DNA of 64,000 bases, from NCBI GenBank assembly GCA_021775095.1, contig JAJFII010000098.1, positions 62,001 to 126,000 of the forward strand, given 5' to 3'. Of the stretch, positions 8,859 through 17,090 are shown in pieces (the stretch's first letter is position 1; every line of letters starts with the position of its first letter). Below the pieces are notes generated by a model that made no database searches, was not told the DNA's origin, and was given only the letters and a program-made list of their open reading frames with translations. This DNA is from Rhodospirillales bacterium (GTDB lineage: Bacteria > Pseudomonadota > Alphaproteobacteria > Rhodospirillales > Casp-alpha2). The position numbers and the translations under genes were made by a program.

Positions 8859-9563
8859 ATGCGCCGCGCCGACCGCCTGTTCCAGATTGTGCAATACCTG
8901 CGAGGTGGTCGGCTGCTGACGGCGGCACAATTGTCGGAACGCCTGGAAGTCTCGGAACGAACGATCTACCGTGATATTGCTGACCTGACCAGTACCGGTG
9001 TTCCCATCGATGGCGAAGCCGGAGTTGGTTATCTCATGCGATCGGGTTTTGATCTGCCACCGCTGATGTTTACCCGGGCCGAAATTGTCGCCCTGGTTGG
9101 CGGCGCTCGAATGATGCGCGAGTGGGGGGGCGCGGCCATGGCTTTGGCGGCGGAGGAGGCTTTAATCAAAATAAATGCCGTGCTTCCCGCAGACCTGCAA
9201 AATCAGCTGGATGGGGTAAATATCCACGCCATCAACGCCGGCACCATATCCCGCCCTGTAAAAGATTTGATCGACCGGCTTGATCAGGAGATTGATGACC
9301 GGCACCGCCTGATGATCGACTATGAAGACCTGCAGAATCAAAAAACCCGTCGCACCATCAAACCCCTCGGGTTGTGGTTTTGGGGACGTGTGTGGACCCT
9401 GGTGAGCTGGTGCGAATTACGGGATGATTTTCGTGTATTTCGTTTGGACCGCATTGAAAAAATCGAAACCCTCGATCAATTTCGCCCGCAACGTGAATGG
9501 AGTCTGGCAACTTTTTACGCACGGGAAGTGGCCAAGCACAAATCACATAAGGACCAACAATGA
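8859..9563 (+). CDS. YafY-type transcriptional regulator (HTH + WYL)
   Basis: 234 residues. Residues 5-60 form a winged helix-turn-helix (L-T-A-A-Q-L-S-E-R-L-E-V-S-E-R-T-I-Y-R-D-I). The C-terminal half is a WYL-like ligand domain (L-M-I-D-Y-E-D ... I-K-P-L-G-L-W-F-W-G-R-V-W-T-L-V-S-W-C). Family members sense small ligands and often regulate adjacent genes. The 8401-8430 inverted repeat is the natural candidate for its binding site. The end overlaps the next gene by 4 bases (ATGA), indicating one mRNA for all three genes. Confidence 0.9.
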   Translation: MRRADRLFQIVQYLRGGRLLTAAQLSERLEVSERTIYRDIADLTSTGVPIDGEAGVGYLMRSGFDLPPLMFTRAEIVALVGGARMMREWGGAAMALAAEEALIKINAVLPADLQNQLDGVNIHAINAGTISRPVKDLIDRLDQEIDDRHRLMIDYEDLQNQKTRRTIKPLGLWFWGRVWTLVSWCELRDDFRVFRLDRIEKIETLDQFRPQREWSLATFYAREVAKHKSHKDQQ

Positions 9564-9928
9564 CCTACGATGAATATAACGCTTATTGCGGTTCGTTGCC
9601 CCACACCACATATGTGGTTCAATGGCGCGGGGCACATGTGTGGAAAATTGGGGGAAAAGTTTTTGCCATCGGCGGTTGGAATGATACCGGCCTCACCGGC
9701 GTTACTTTTAAGGTTTCAGAAATTGCCTACGAGATTTTGAAGGATCAGGCGGGTTTGCGTCCGGCTCCCTATTTAGCGTCACGAGGAATGACGTGGATCC
9801 AGCACTATGGCAAACCTGGCTTGTCGGACAGTGATCTGGAAAGCTATCTGAAAACTTCCTATGAGATCGTTGGCCGCGGATTGACCAAAAAAAAGCAGCG
9901 CGAACTTGGTATCCTGGAACTCCATTGA
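9560..9928 (+). CDS. MmcQ/YjbR-family protein
   Basis: 122 residues, one CyaY/YjbR-like fold: the opening MTYDEYNAYCGSLPHTTY, the F-A-I-G-G-W strand, and the C-terminal Y-E-I-V-G-R-G-L-T-K-K-K-Q-R-E. Family members are described as DNA-binding proteins, but the biochemical role is mostly unknown. Last gene of the VOC / WYL-regulator / YjbR operon; such genes are often paired with small VOC proteins. Convergent with the cupin gene, 7 bases apart. Confidence 0.85.
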   Translation: MTYDEYNAYCGSLPHTTYVVQWRGAHVWKIGGKVFAIGGWNDTGLTGVTFKVSEIAYEILKDQAGLRPAPYLASRGMTWIQHYGKPGLSDSDLESYLKTSYEIVGRGLTKKKQRELGILELH

Positions 9929-9935
9929 GCGGCGA

Positions 9936-10493
9936 TTACGCCGCATCCCTTGTCGCATTGGATTTTTCAAAAAGTGCCAGGTTCTTTTCCACGTCGTAAG
10001 GGTGTTCCGTCAAATGTTCGGCATCCCATTCACTGCGGTGGGCAGCGAAAAAATCACCACCATACACGTGTAGGGCACCGGTCAGCCGCGGGATCGGGTT
10101 GGTTACCGAATGGATGATGTCGTGCCCCAACGGAGTGGTTTCACCGACACTGAGAGCTTTTGCACCGGCGGCTTCGATGCGACCGTTCGCATCATCTTTG
10201 ATTTTCCGCCAGAAAATATTGTCCTCCCGTCCGGTATAAATGCCGACGACTGTCCACATGGAATGATTATGCGGCATCAAGGTCATTTGCGGTCCCCACA
10301 CCAGATTGAGTACCGTCAGTTCCGGCGAATGATAGAGTTTATTGACACCGGCACGGGTCGGGTCGCCAAGCTCCCTGAGAACCGAAGACGGATCGCTGAC
10401 AGCTCTTTCAACCAGCCCGCGGACTGCCGTGTGATCATCTGTTTCTGTCAGTGCATTTTTACACTGCGAAACAAAACTGTCTTTATCAAACAT
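9936..10493 (-). CDS. Cysteine-dioxygenase-like cupin
   Basis: 185 residues with a single cupin barrel. Iron-binding pattern of thiol dioxygenases: P-H-N-H-S-M-W near residue 78 gives two histidines and H-D-I-I-H-S-V-T-N gives the third; Y-H-S-P-E-L and G-I-Y-T-G-R-E-D-N flank the site. Family members oxidise cysteine, 3-mercaptopropionate or related thiols to sulfinates with O2. Which thiol cannot be read here. It follows the indolepyruvate oxidoreductase by 25 bases on the same strand, so it may be cotranscribed. Confidence 0.8.
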   Translation of the reverse strand: MFDKDSFVSQCKNALTETDDHTAVRGLVERAVSDPSSVLRELGDPTRAGVNKLYHSPELTVLNLVWGPQMTLMPHNHSMWTVVGIYTGREDNIFWRKIKDDANGRIEAAGAKALSVGETTPLGHDIIHSVTNPIPRLTGALHVYGGDFFAAHRSEWDAEHLTEHPYDVEKNLALFEKSNATRDAA

Positions 10494-10518
10494 AAATCAT
10501 TTCCCATTTTGAGGTGGT

Positions 10519-13500
10519 TTATTCTGCTGCCGCCCGATTGACGGAGCTGTGAGATTTGAAGGTCTTCAGAAGCTCGGCTTGTTGGTGTTGGACGGTAGCC
10601 AGGTTTTTCATTTTGACGTGTCCGTAGCCACGAATTTGCATGGCGGAAAGGGCGATTTCGACAGCCGTCGTGTAATTTTTATCGTTCAGGTCTAAAAGCA
10701 GGCTGTCGATCAGTTTGCGGTAATGGGCCGGTAACTGGCGTTCAATCTTGCGTTCCTGCAAATAACCGAAGGGATCGAACTTTGTCCCGCGAAGTCCCTT
10801 AAAACGCGCCAGGTATTTCATGGCATATAAGATCCAGCCGCCGTACTCTTTTTTCACGGCGTGTCCGGTATCTGGGTCGCGCTGGGAAAACAGTGGCGGA
10901 GCTAAATGAAAGGTCAGTTTTCCGCCATCCTGAAATTGCTTTTCCAGGGCGGTTTGAAAATGACCATCCGTGTACAGACGGGCGACTTCATACTCATCTT
11001 TGTAGGCCATTAACTTGAACAGGCCTTTCGCGACCGCATCTGTCAATTCGCTGCAGCCGGGCTTTCGTTTATCCTCTACCTGTCGGACTTTGTCGATGAA
11101 CAGACGGTAGTCGTCGGCATAGGCTTGGTTTTGGTAGTCAATCAGGTCGCGGGTTCGTTTTTCGACAAAGGAACGGGCGCTCGCGGCATCGCCTGGGGAC
11201 GGAACGGGCGTAATTATGCGGTTGACGGCAACCATGTCATGGGCGGCGCGACGGCCCCACAGGAAGGCGCGTTTATTAAACTCAATTTCAACACCGTTCA
11301 ACGCGATCGCCCGTTCAATGGCATCTGCGGACACGGGAAGGAGGCCCTTTTGGTAGGCAAAACCGACAAGGAACATATTGGTGGCAATGGCGTTACCGAG
11401 CAGGGCCGTTGCCAGGCCGGTGGCGTCGATCAGGTCCATATGTTCGGCCCCGGTGGCCCGTTCAATGGCATCGACCAAGGCATCTTCCGGAAATACCATA
11501 TCCGGGTGGGTGGCGAAGTCCGTGGTCATGATTTCGTGGGAATTGACCACAACTTTGGTATCGTTCGGGCGTAATTTTCCGAGGGTTTCCAAACTTCCTG
11601 CAGTCACTAGATCACAGCCCAAAAGCAAATCCGCCCCACCTGCCGAGATGCGCACGGCATGGAGTTTGACCGGGTCGTTGGCAATCCGTAAATGGGAATA
11701 TACGGCACCGTTCTTTTGAGCCAATCCGGCCATATCAAGAACTGTAATGCCTTTTTTTTCCATATGGGCGGCCATGGATAAAACCGCGCCGACGGTGATC
11801 ACACCGGTTCCTCCAATGCCGGTTACAACAATGGAATAGGGGGTGTCACAGGGTTTTATGGCGGGCTCGGGCAGGGCCTCGAACAGCACGTCCTGCAGCG
11901 CTTTCTTCCGGCGGGGTTCGGCACCTGAAACGGTCACGAAGCTCGGGCAAAAACCATCCAGGCAACGAAAATCTTTGTTGCATGCCGATTGGTCAATGGC
12001 CCGTTTGCGCCCCAATTCAGTTTCCAGCGGAGTGATGGAGACACAGTTGGAGGCCATGCCACAATCGCCACATCCCTCGCAAACGCCCTCATTGATGAAT
12101 ACCCGTTTGGCCGGGTCCGGGTACTGGCCGCGCTTACGCCGGCGTCGTTTCTCGGCGGCGCATGTCTGGTCATAAATCAGCACACTGACACCCTTTGTTT
12201 GGCGCATTTCCTTTTGCACCCTGTCAAAGTCGTCGCGGTGGCGGATCGTCACGCCGGCCGCAAAGTTTGTACCAAGCGGGTATTTATCGGGCTCGTCGGT
12301 TACCACGACCACTCGTTTGGCGCCTTCGGCGCAAACCTGACGGCTGATGATCGCCGGATCCAGGGGGCCATCCATCGATTGTCCGCCGGTCATGGCGACG
12401 GCATCATTATAGAGAATTTTGTAAGTGATATTTACCCCGGCGGCGACACTGGCGCGGATCGCCATGATGCCGGAGTGATAATAGGTACCGTCTCCCAGAT
12501 TGGTGAACACGTGTTCCGTATTGGTGAACGGTGCCTGCCCGATCCACGGAACTCCTTCGGCACCCATATGAGTAAAGGTCGAGGTATTTCGATCCTGCCA
12601 AATGACCATGTAATGGCAGCCAATCCCGGCCAGGGCCCGTGATCCCTCCGGTACTTTGGTTGATGTGTTGTGCGGGCAGCCCGAACAGAATGACGGCGTG
12701 CGTTGAATGGATGTATGGCGCTCCAGCAGGGCCCGTTCCTTGGTTTCGAGAAACTCCAGGCGTTGTCGAATGGACGGACTGTCGTAAAACTTGTGAATGC
12801 GATCCGCAATGACCCGGGCAATTCGGGCCGGGGTCAGCTCACCGGCCGACGGCAAGATCCAATCGCCGTTTTCATCGAACTTTCCAACCACCCGGGGTCT
12901 GACATCTGACCGCCAATTATAAAGTTGTTCCTTTAACTGATTTTCGATAACCGCGCGTTTTTCTTCGACGATGAGAATTTCATCCAGGCCTTCGGCAAAC
13001 TCCCGAACGCCTTCTTTCTCAAGCGGCCAAGGCATGCCGACCTTAAAAAGACGAATGCCGATTTTATCAGCTTCTTCCTGACCGATGCCCAAATCATCGA
13101 AAGCCTGCAGGGTATCGAGATAACTTTTACCGGTGGAGACGATTCCAATCCTGGGCGTCGGGCTGTCCAAGGTGATGTGATTGAGATTGTTGGCTCGGGC
13201 AAAGGCCAATGCCGCATAAATTTTATGACGCTGCAGGCGGATTTCCTGATTGATCGGCGGGTCAGGCCAGCGGATATGCAGACCGCCATCCGGTATTTCA
13301 AAATCCTTTGGATATTTAATTTGGACACGGTTTGGATCAACCGACACCGATGCGGATGTGTCGATATTATCGGTGATACATTTCATGCCAACCCAGCACC
13401 CCGAATAGCGTGACATGGCCCAACCATAAAGACCAAAATCCAGGACTTCCTGAACGTCGATGGGGTTCAAAATGGGAATGTTGGCGTCAATCAATGCATG

Positions 13501-13980
13501 TTCGGACTGGCTTGGAACCGTCGATGATTTGCACGCCGGATCGTCGCCGGCAAGCAACAGGACACCACCGTTCGGTGCCGTACCGGCATAATTGGCGTGG
13601 CGCAGGGCATCGCCGGAACGGTCAACACCCGGACCTTTGCCATACCACATGCTGAAAACACCGTCATAATTTGCATCGGGAAATAAATTGATTTGCTGCG
13701 TACCCCAAATCGCTGCCGCCGCCAGATCTTCATTTACCGCCGGATGGAATTTAACGTGGTGGGCATCCAGATGGGGTTTGGCACGATGAAATTCCCTATC
13801 CATTCCGCCGAGCGGCGAACCGCGATATCCCGATACATAGCCCGCAGTATTCAAACCCAGGGTCTGATCGCGTTGGCGTTGCATGAGGGTCAGTCGGACA
13901 AGGGCCTGTGTGCCCGTCAGGAAAATGCGTCCCTGGCTCAGGGTGTATTTGTGGTCAAGTGAGACGTCCAGCAAACCCAT
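10519..13980 (-). CDS. Indolepyruvate ferredoxin oxidoreductase, fused one-chain form
   Basis: 1153 residues combining both subunits of the archaeal IorAB enzyme. N-terminal thiamine-diphosphate parts carry G-Y-R-G-S-P-L-G-G and C-S-G-C-P-H-N-T-S (about residue 430), with the second ThDP region at N-L-G-D-G-T-Y-Y-H-S. Iron-sulfur cysteines follow at C-E-G-C-G-D-C-G (about 635) and C-N-K-D-F-R-C-L-D-G-F-C. The gamma-type domain starts at V-V-T-G-I-G-G-T-G-V-I (about 722), and a C-terminal helical domain closes the chain. It oxidatively decarboxylates aryl- or branched 2-oxo acids to acyl-CoA, reducing ferredoxin or another acceptor, in amino-acid catabolism. Intact; this fused form is common in alpha- and betaproteobacteria. 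Confidence 0.93.
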   Translation of the reverse strand: MGLLDVSLDHKYTLSQGRIFLTGTQALVRLTLMQRQRDQTLGLNTAGYVSGYRGSPLGGMDREFHRAKPHLDAHHVKFHPAVNEDLAAAAIWGTQQINLFPDANYDGVFSMWYGKGPGVDRSGDALRHANYAGTAPNGGVLLLAGDDPACKSSTVPSQSEHALIDANIPILNPIDVQEVLDFGLYGWAMSRYSGCWVGMKCITDNIDTSASVSVDPNRVQIKYPKDFEIPDGGLHIRWPDPPINQEIRLQRHKIYAALAFARANNLNHITLDSPTPRIGIVSTGKSYLDTLQAFDDLGIGQEEADKIGIRLFKVGMPWPLEKEGVREFAEGLDEILIVEEKRAVIENQLKEQLYNWRSDVRPRVVGKFDENGDWILPSAGELTPARIARVIADRIHKFYDSPSIRQRLEFLETKERALLERHTSIQRTPSFCSGCPHNTSTKVPEGSRALAGIGCHYMVIWQDRNTSTFTHMGAEGVPWIGQAPFTNTEHVFTNLGDGTYYHSGIMAIRASVAAGVNITYKILYNDAVAMTGGQSMDGPLDPAIISRQVCAEGAKRVVVVTDEPDKYPLGTNFAAGVTIRHRDDFDRVQKEMRQTKGVSVLIYDQTCAAEKRRRRKRGQYPDPAKRVFINEGVCEGCGDCGMASNCVSITPLETELGRKRAIDQSACNKDFRCLDGFCPSFVTVSGAEPRRKKALQDVLFEALPEPAIKPCDTPYSIVVTGIGGTGVITVGAVLSMAAHMEKKGITVLDMAGLAQKNGAVYSHLRIANDPVKLHAVRISAGGADLLLGCDLVTAGSLETLGKLRPNDTKVVVNSHEIMTTDFATHPDMVFPEDALVDAIERATGAEHMDLIDATGLATALLGNAIATNMFLVGFAYQKGLLPVSADAIERAIALNGVEIEFNKRAFLWGRRAAHDMVAVNRIITPVPSPGDAASARSFVEKRTRDLIDYQNQAYADDYRLFIDKVRQVEDKRKPGCSELTDAVAKGLFKLMAYKDEYEVARLYTDGHFQTALEKQFQDGGKLTFHLAPPLFSQRDPDTGHAVKKEYGGWILYAMKYLARFKGLRGTKFDPFGYLQERKIERQLPAHYRKLIDSLLLDLNDKNYTTAVEIALSAMQIRGYGHVKMKNLATVQHQQAELLKTFKSHSSVNRAAAE

Positions 13981-14454
13981 CTTTAATTCTCGTCCTTTAA
14001 TGGCATTAATGTCATTGCAAGCTCTTAATTAATGTAGTGTGTCGCCGTTAATCGTACAATCTCGGAGTTTTGAATTGTTGGTATTCGAAAGGAATAAGTC
14101 AGTTCCTCAGTGGGTGTGTATGATTGTTAGCTGAAAGTTGTCAAAGTTGTAATTTTATTTCGCAATTTTTACGAGGTTGCGCCCATCAAGATTGATCAGC
14201 TCCCGCCACGGCGGCGACGGTTCGGCAGGTCTCTAATTTCTCCGCCACGGCCTGATTTAGGGGGCTGAGGTCATAGGGCACTGGTCTTGCCCAATTTCCG
14301 TGGTGGGAAGGTCTGGCGATGGGGACAGGTGCAGGCAATTAATTTTCATGGGCGCGACATTCGTTGAGTGCATTTCCGCTCACCACGCGTTATACAAACG
14401 GCGACGTGAAAACGTCACCGCTGATGATTTTAATTTCACGAAGATGTTTTTCGA
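13981..14454. other. Gene-free stretch between divergent genes
   Basis: 474 bases upstream of both the indolepyruvate oxidoreductase (left) and the epimerase (right). The left half is A+T-rich and may hold promoters for the former. The right half is G+C-rich with CCGCCACGG twice (near 14203 and 14248) and a short imperfect hairpin (GGCGACG, CGTCACC) at about 14400. No coding frame with a ribosome site and no recognised RNA was found. Confidence 0.4.
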
Positions 14455-15432
14455 ATGACCGTACTCGTTACCGGCGCAGCCGGTTTTATTGGCTTTCATA
14501 CCATACAGACATTGCTGAAGCAGGGCCGGCGGGTCGTCGGTCTGGACAGCATCAGTGACTATTACGATGTCACCTTGAAGGAAGCGCGGCTGAGTCGGCT
14601 GCTGGCCCACGAAAATTTCAGTTTCGTGAAAATGGATATTGCCGATCGGGCCGAAATGGCCGAGATGGCGGCGCGCCATAACGACGTTACCCACATCATT
14701 CATTTGGCGGCACAGGCCGGTGTGCGCTATTCACTGATCAACCCTTACGCCTACACCCACGCCAACATCGAAGGGCAATTGGTCCTGCTGGAAACGGCCA
14801 GAAGCTTTAAAAAACTCAAGCATATGATGTATGCGTCTTCGTCCAGTGTGTATGGGACCAACAGTAAATTGCCGTTTTCGGTGGATGACAGAACGGATAC
14901 CCCGGTATCGCTTTACGCCGCAACAAAAAAATCCGTTGAATTGATGTCCCATTCCTACGCCCACATGTTTGGCTTGCCACTCACCGGGTTGCGGTTTTTT
15001 ACGGTTTATGGTCCTTGGGGACGGCCCGATATGTCGGCTTTTATTTTCACCCGAAAGATCCTGAACGGTGAAGCCATTCCGGTATTTAATAATGGTGAAA
15101 TGCGTCGTGATTTTACCTATATTGATGATATCGTCGCTGGTATGCTCGGTGGATTGGAAAAGCCGCCCGGCGATTTAAACACCGCGCCACACCGGGTTTA
15201 CAACATTGGAAATAACAAGTCTGAACCCCTGATGCGGTTTATTTCCTTAATCGAAGAGGTATTGGGACAAAAGGCGGAAATTGAGTTTTTGCCTATGCAG
15301 CCTGGAGACGTCAAAGAAACCTACGCGGATATCGATGCTACCAAACGAGATTTCGGATTTGTTCCTTCGACAACAATTGACCAGGGCATTCCGAAGTTCA
15401 TCGAATGGTACAAAACCTATCACGCGAACTAA
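14455..15432 (+). CDS. NAD-dependent epimerase, UDP-glucuronate 4-epimerase type
   Basis: 325 residues, extended short-chain dehydrogenase fold. Rossmann motif G-A-A-G-F-I-G at residue 7; D-S-I-S-D-Y-Y-D-V-T-L-K is typical of the UDP-glucuronate 4-epimerase (LspL/Cap1J) branch; serine-rich M-Y-A-S-S-S-S-V-Y-G and the catalytic Y-A-A-T-K-K. It would convert UDP-glucuronate to UDP-galacturonate for polysaccharide synthesis. No glycan gene is adjacent apart from the DMT permease 10 bases downstream. A close second reading is another NDP-sugar epimerase. Confidence 0.87.
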   Translation: MTVLVTGAAGFIGFHTIQTLLKQGRRVVGLDSISDYYDVTLKEARLSRLLAHENFSFVKMDIADRAEMAEMAARHNDVTHIIHLAAQAGVRYSLINPYAYTHANIEGQLVLLETARSFKKLKHMMYASSSSVYGTNSKLPFSVDDRTDTPVSLYAATKKSVELMSHSYAHMFGLPLTGLRFFTVYGPWGRPDMSAFIFTRKILNGEAIPVFNNGEMRRDFTYIDDIVAGMLGGLEKPPGDLNTAPHRVYNIGNNKSEPLMRFISLIEEVLGQKAEIEFLPMQPGDVKETYADIDATKRDFGFVPSTTIDQGIPKFIEWYKTYHAN

Positions 15433-15442
15433 GGCCTGAACC

Positions 15443-16354
15443 GTGTCTTCCAATCCTCTGGATAGCCAAATTCCGGCCCGCCATTATGCAACTCTGTTGT
15501 TTTTAGCGGTTTTGTGGAGTTCGTCGTTTCTGGTGATAAAGATTGCGGTGGTAACCATTCCACCCCTCACCCTGACGGCCGCCCGGCTTTTTGTCGCCAT
15601 GGCTTTTTTATGGGTCATATTGATTGTCAAAGGAGAAAAACTGCCGGTCTCTGGCAGGGCCTGGATGATGTGTGGATTGGTTGGCTTTTTTGGCAACGTG
15701 CTGCCGTTCTCCCTGATCAGTTGGGGAGAGGAGGTCGTTACAAGTGGATTGACGGCCGTGTTGATGGCGATGATGCCCCTGTCGACGGTAGTGCTGGCGC
15801 ACTTTTTTACGGAGGGCGACCGATTGTCGCCGCAAAGACTATTTGGAATTGCCATCGGGTTTTTAGGTGTGGTGATTTTGGTCGGGCCCTCCGTATTGGC
15901 TGGCCTGGGTGATGATGCCGTGCGTCAAATTGCCATTGCTGCCGCCGGCGTGAGTTATGGGCTGACAACGGTCATCGCCCGCAATATGCCACCATCCAAC
16001 GTTCTCGGGCGATCCGTTGTGATTATGTTGATTGGTTTCCTCCAACTGCTGCCCTTCGCGCTGTGGTTTGAGCGCCCGTGGACGTTGGAACCATCAGACC
16101 AAGCTTTGTTATTTGCCGTGCATCTGGGTATATTGCCGACGGCGGTGGCATCGCTTGTTTATCTGCGGCTCATCGCTCAGCGCGGTGCCGGATTTATGGC
16201 CTATATTAATTATTTGATTCCAATTATGGGCGTCGTTTGGGGGGCGGCAATTTTAGGGGAAGAAATTACCGCACAGGTGCTGGCTGCCCTGGCGGCGATC
16301 CTGATGGGTTTGTTTGTCGCCAATTACCGGAAACGAAAACCAACGGCAGATTAA
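15443..16354 (+). CDS. EamA/DMT-superfamily permease
   Basis: 303 residues with ten hydrophobic segments in two EamA repeats. It opens with the family hallmark V-L-W-S-S-S-F-L-V-I-K-I-A and ends in a short basic tail (N-Y-R-K-R-K-P). It starts at GTG (15443), 10 bases after the epimerase stop, so the pair is probably one transcript. It would act as an inner-membrane metabolite exporter of unknown substrate. Confidence 0.88.
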   Translation: MSSNPLDSQIPARHYATLLFLAVLWSSSFLVIKIAVVTIPPLTLTAARLFVAMAFLWVILIVKGEKLPVSGRAWMMCGLVGFFGNVLPFSLISWGEEVVTSGLTAVLMAMMPLSTVVLAHFFTEGDRLSPQRLFGIAIGFLGVVILVGPSVLAGLGDDAVRQIAIAAAGVSYGLTTVIARNMPPSNVLGRSVVIMLIGFLQLLPFALWFERPWTLEPSDQALLFAVHLGILPTAVASLVYLRLIAQRGAGFMAYINYLIPIMGVVWGAAILGEEITAQVLAALAAILMGLFVANYRKRKPTAD

Positions 16355-16581
16355 TGCTGTGGGCGGCAATCAAAGATCGATCTGTGCCCCGCCTGGAACA
16401 TCGGGACCTGAGCGCACTCATGTACGAGACTATTTTCATCAAAAGGTTGCTTGAAATTCCATAACAAACCGCCATTTCGCCGTTGATTTTCGGTTGGACT
16501 TTCGAGGCGGCTATATCAACCAACATGCGAGAGTCAATGTCGGTCGATTTTGCACGCGCTGGACTGAAAGTATGGTTAATT

Positions 16582-16604
16582 AAGATGTATTTAAAATAGT
16601 TCTT
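16582..16604. promoter_or_regulatory. NsrR-like nitric-oxide-responsive operator
   Basis: An 11-1-11 inverted repeat: AAGATGTATTT, one base, AAATAGTTCTT; 9 of 11 positions are symmetric. The spacing and AAGATG...TTT core are those known for the nitric oxide sensor NsrR. It sits 66 bases before a truncated haemoglobin gene, a sensible NsrR target. The gene-free stretch 16355-16670 is otherwise A+T-rich with no further feature recognised. No nsrR gene is in the window, so the regulator is inferred. Confidence 0.6.
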
Positions 16605-16670
16605 TATTGTTGATTTTTAATATATATGCATTATACATTTTAGTTATCGATTTCTAAGGGTTCAAATAAA

Positions 16671-17069
16671 ATGAAATATGCGGTGGTTGACAAACCGTCG
16701 ATCGAGGATCTGGTTCATACCTTTTATGGTCATGTGCGCGCGGACCCTTATATTGGTCCAATCTTTGATCAGGTGATTGGCGATCGCTGGGATGGGCACC
16801 TGCAAACCATGGTTAATTTCTGGTCGTCGGTGATGTTGACCAGTGGACTTTACAAAGGCACACCGATGGCCAAACATCTCGCTCTCACCCAGGTTGAACC
16901 CGCCCATTTCGACCGGTGGCTGGATTTATTCCGGCAAACCACTTCGGAGCTTTTTGAGGCCGATATTGCCCATGAATTTATGGTAAGGGCCGAACGGATT
17001 GCAGAAAGTTTTAAATTGGGCATGTTTCATCATGCCGACCAATTTAAAATCGTTACGGCCACGCCTTAA
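16671..17069 (+). CDS. Group III truncated haemoglobin
   Basis: 132 residues with the 2-over-2 globin pattern: F-Y-G-H-V-R-A-D-P-Y-I-G-P-I-F (B/CD region), W-D-G-H-L-Q-T-M-V-N-F-W-S-S-V (E helix; W and F-W-S are group III marks), and the proximal histidine in M-A-K-H-L-A-L. It binds haem in the cytoplasm and is linked in the family to oxygen or nitric oxide handling. A candidate NsrR site upstream supports an NO-related role. Convergent with the acyl-CoA synthetase gene, 21 bases apart. Confidence 0.9.
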   Translation: MKYAVVDKPSIEDLVHTFYGHVRADPYIGPIFDQVIGDRWDGHLQTMVNFWSSVMLTSGLYKGTPMAKHLALTQVEPAHFDRWLDLFRQTTSELFEADIAHEFMVRAERIAESFKLGMFHHADQFKIVTATP

Positions 17070-17090
17070 GGCGTTGCCGCACGACCGGGA

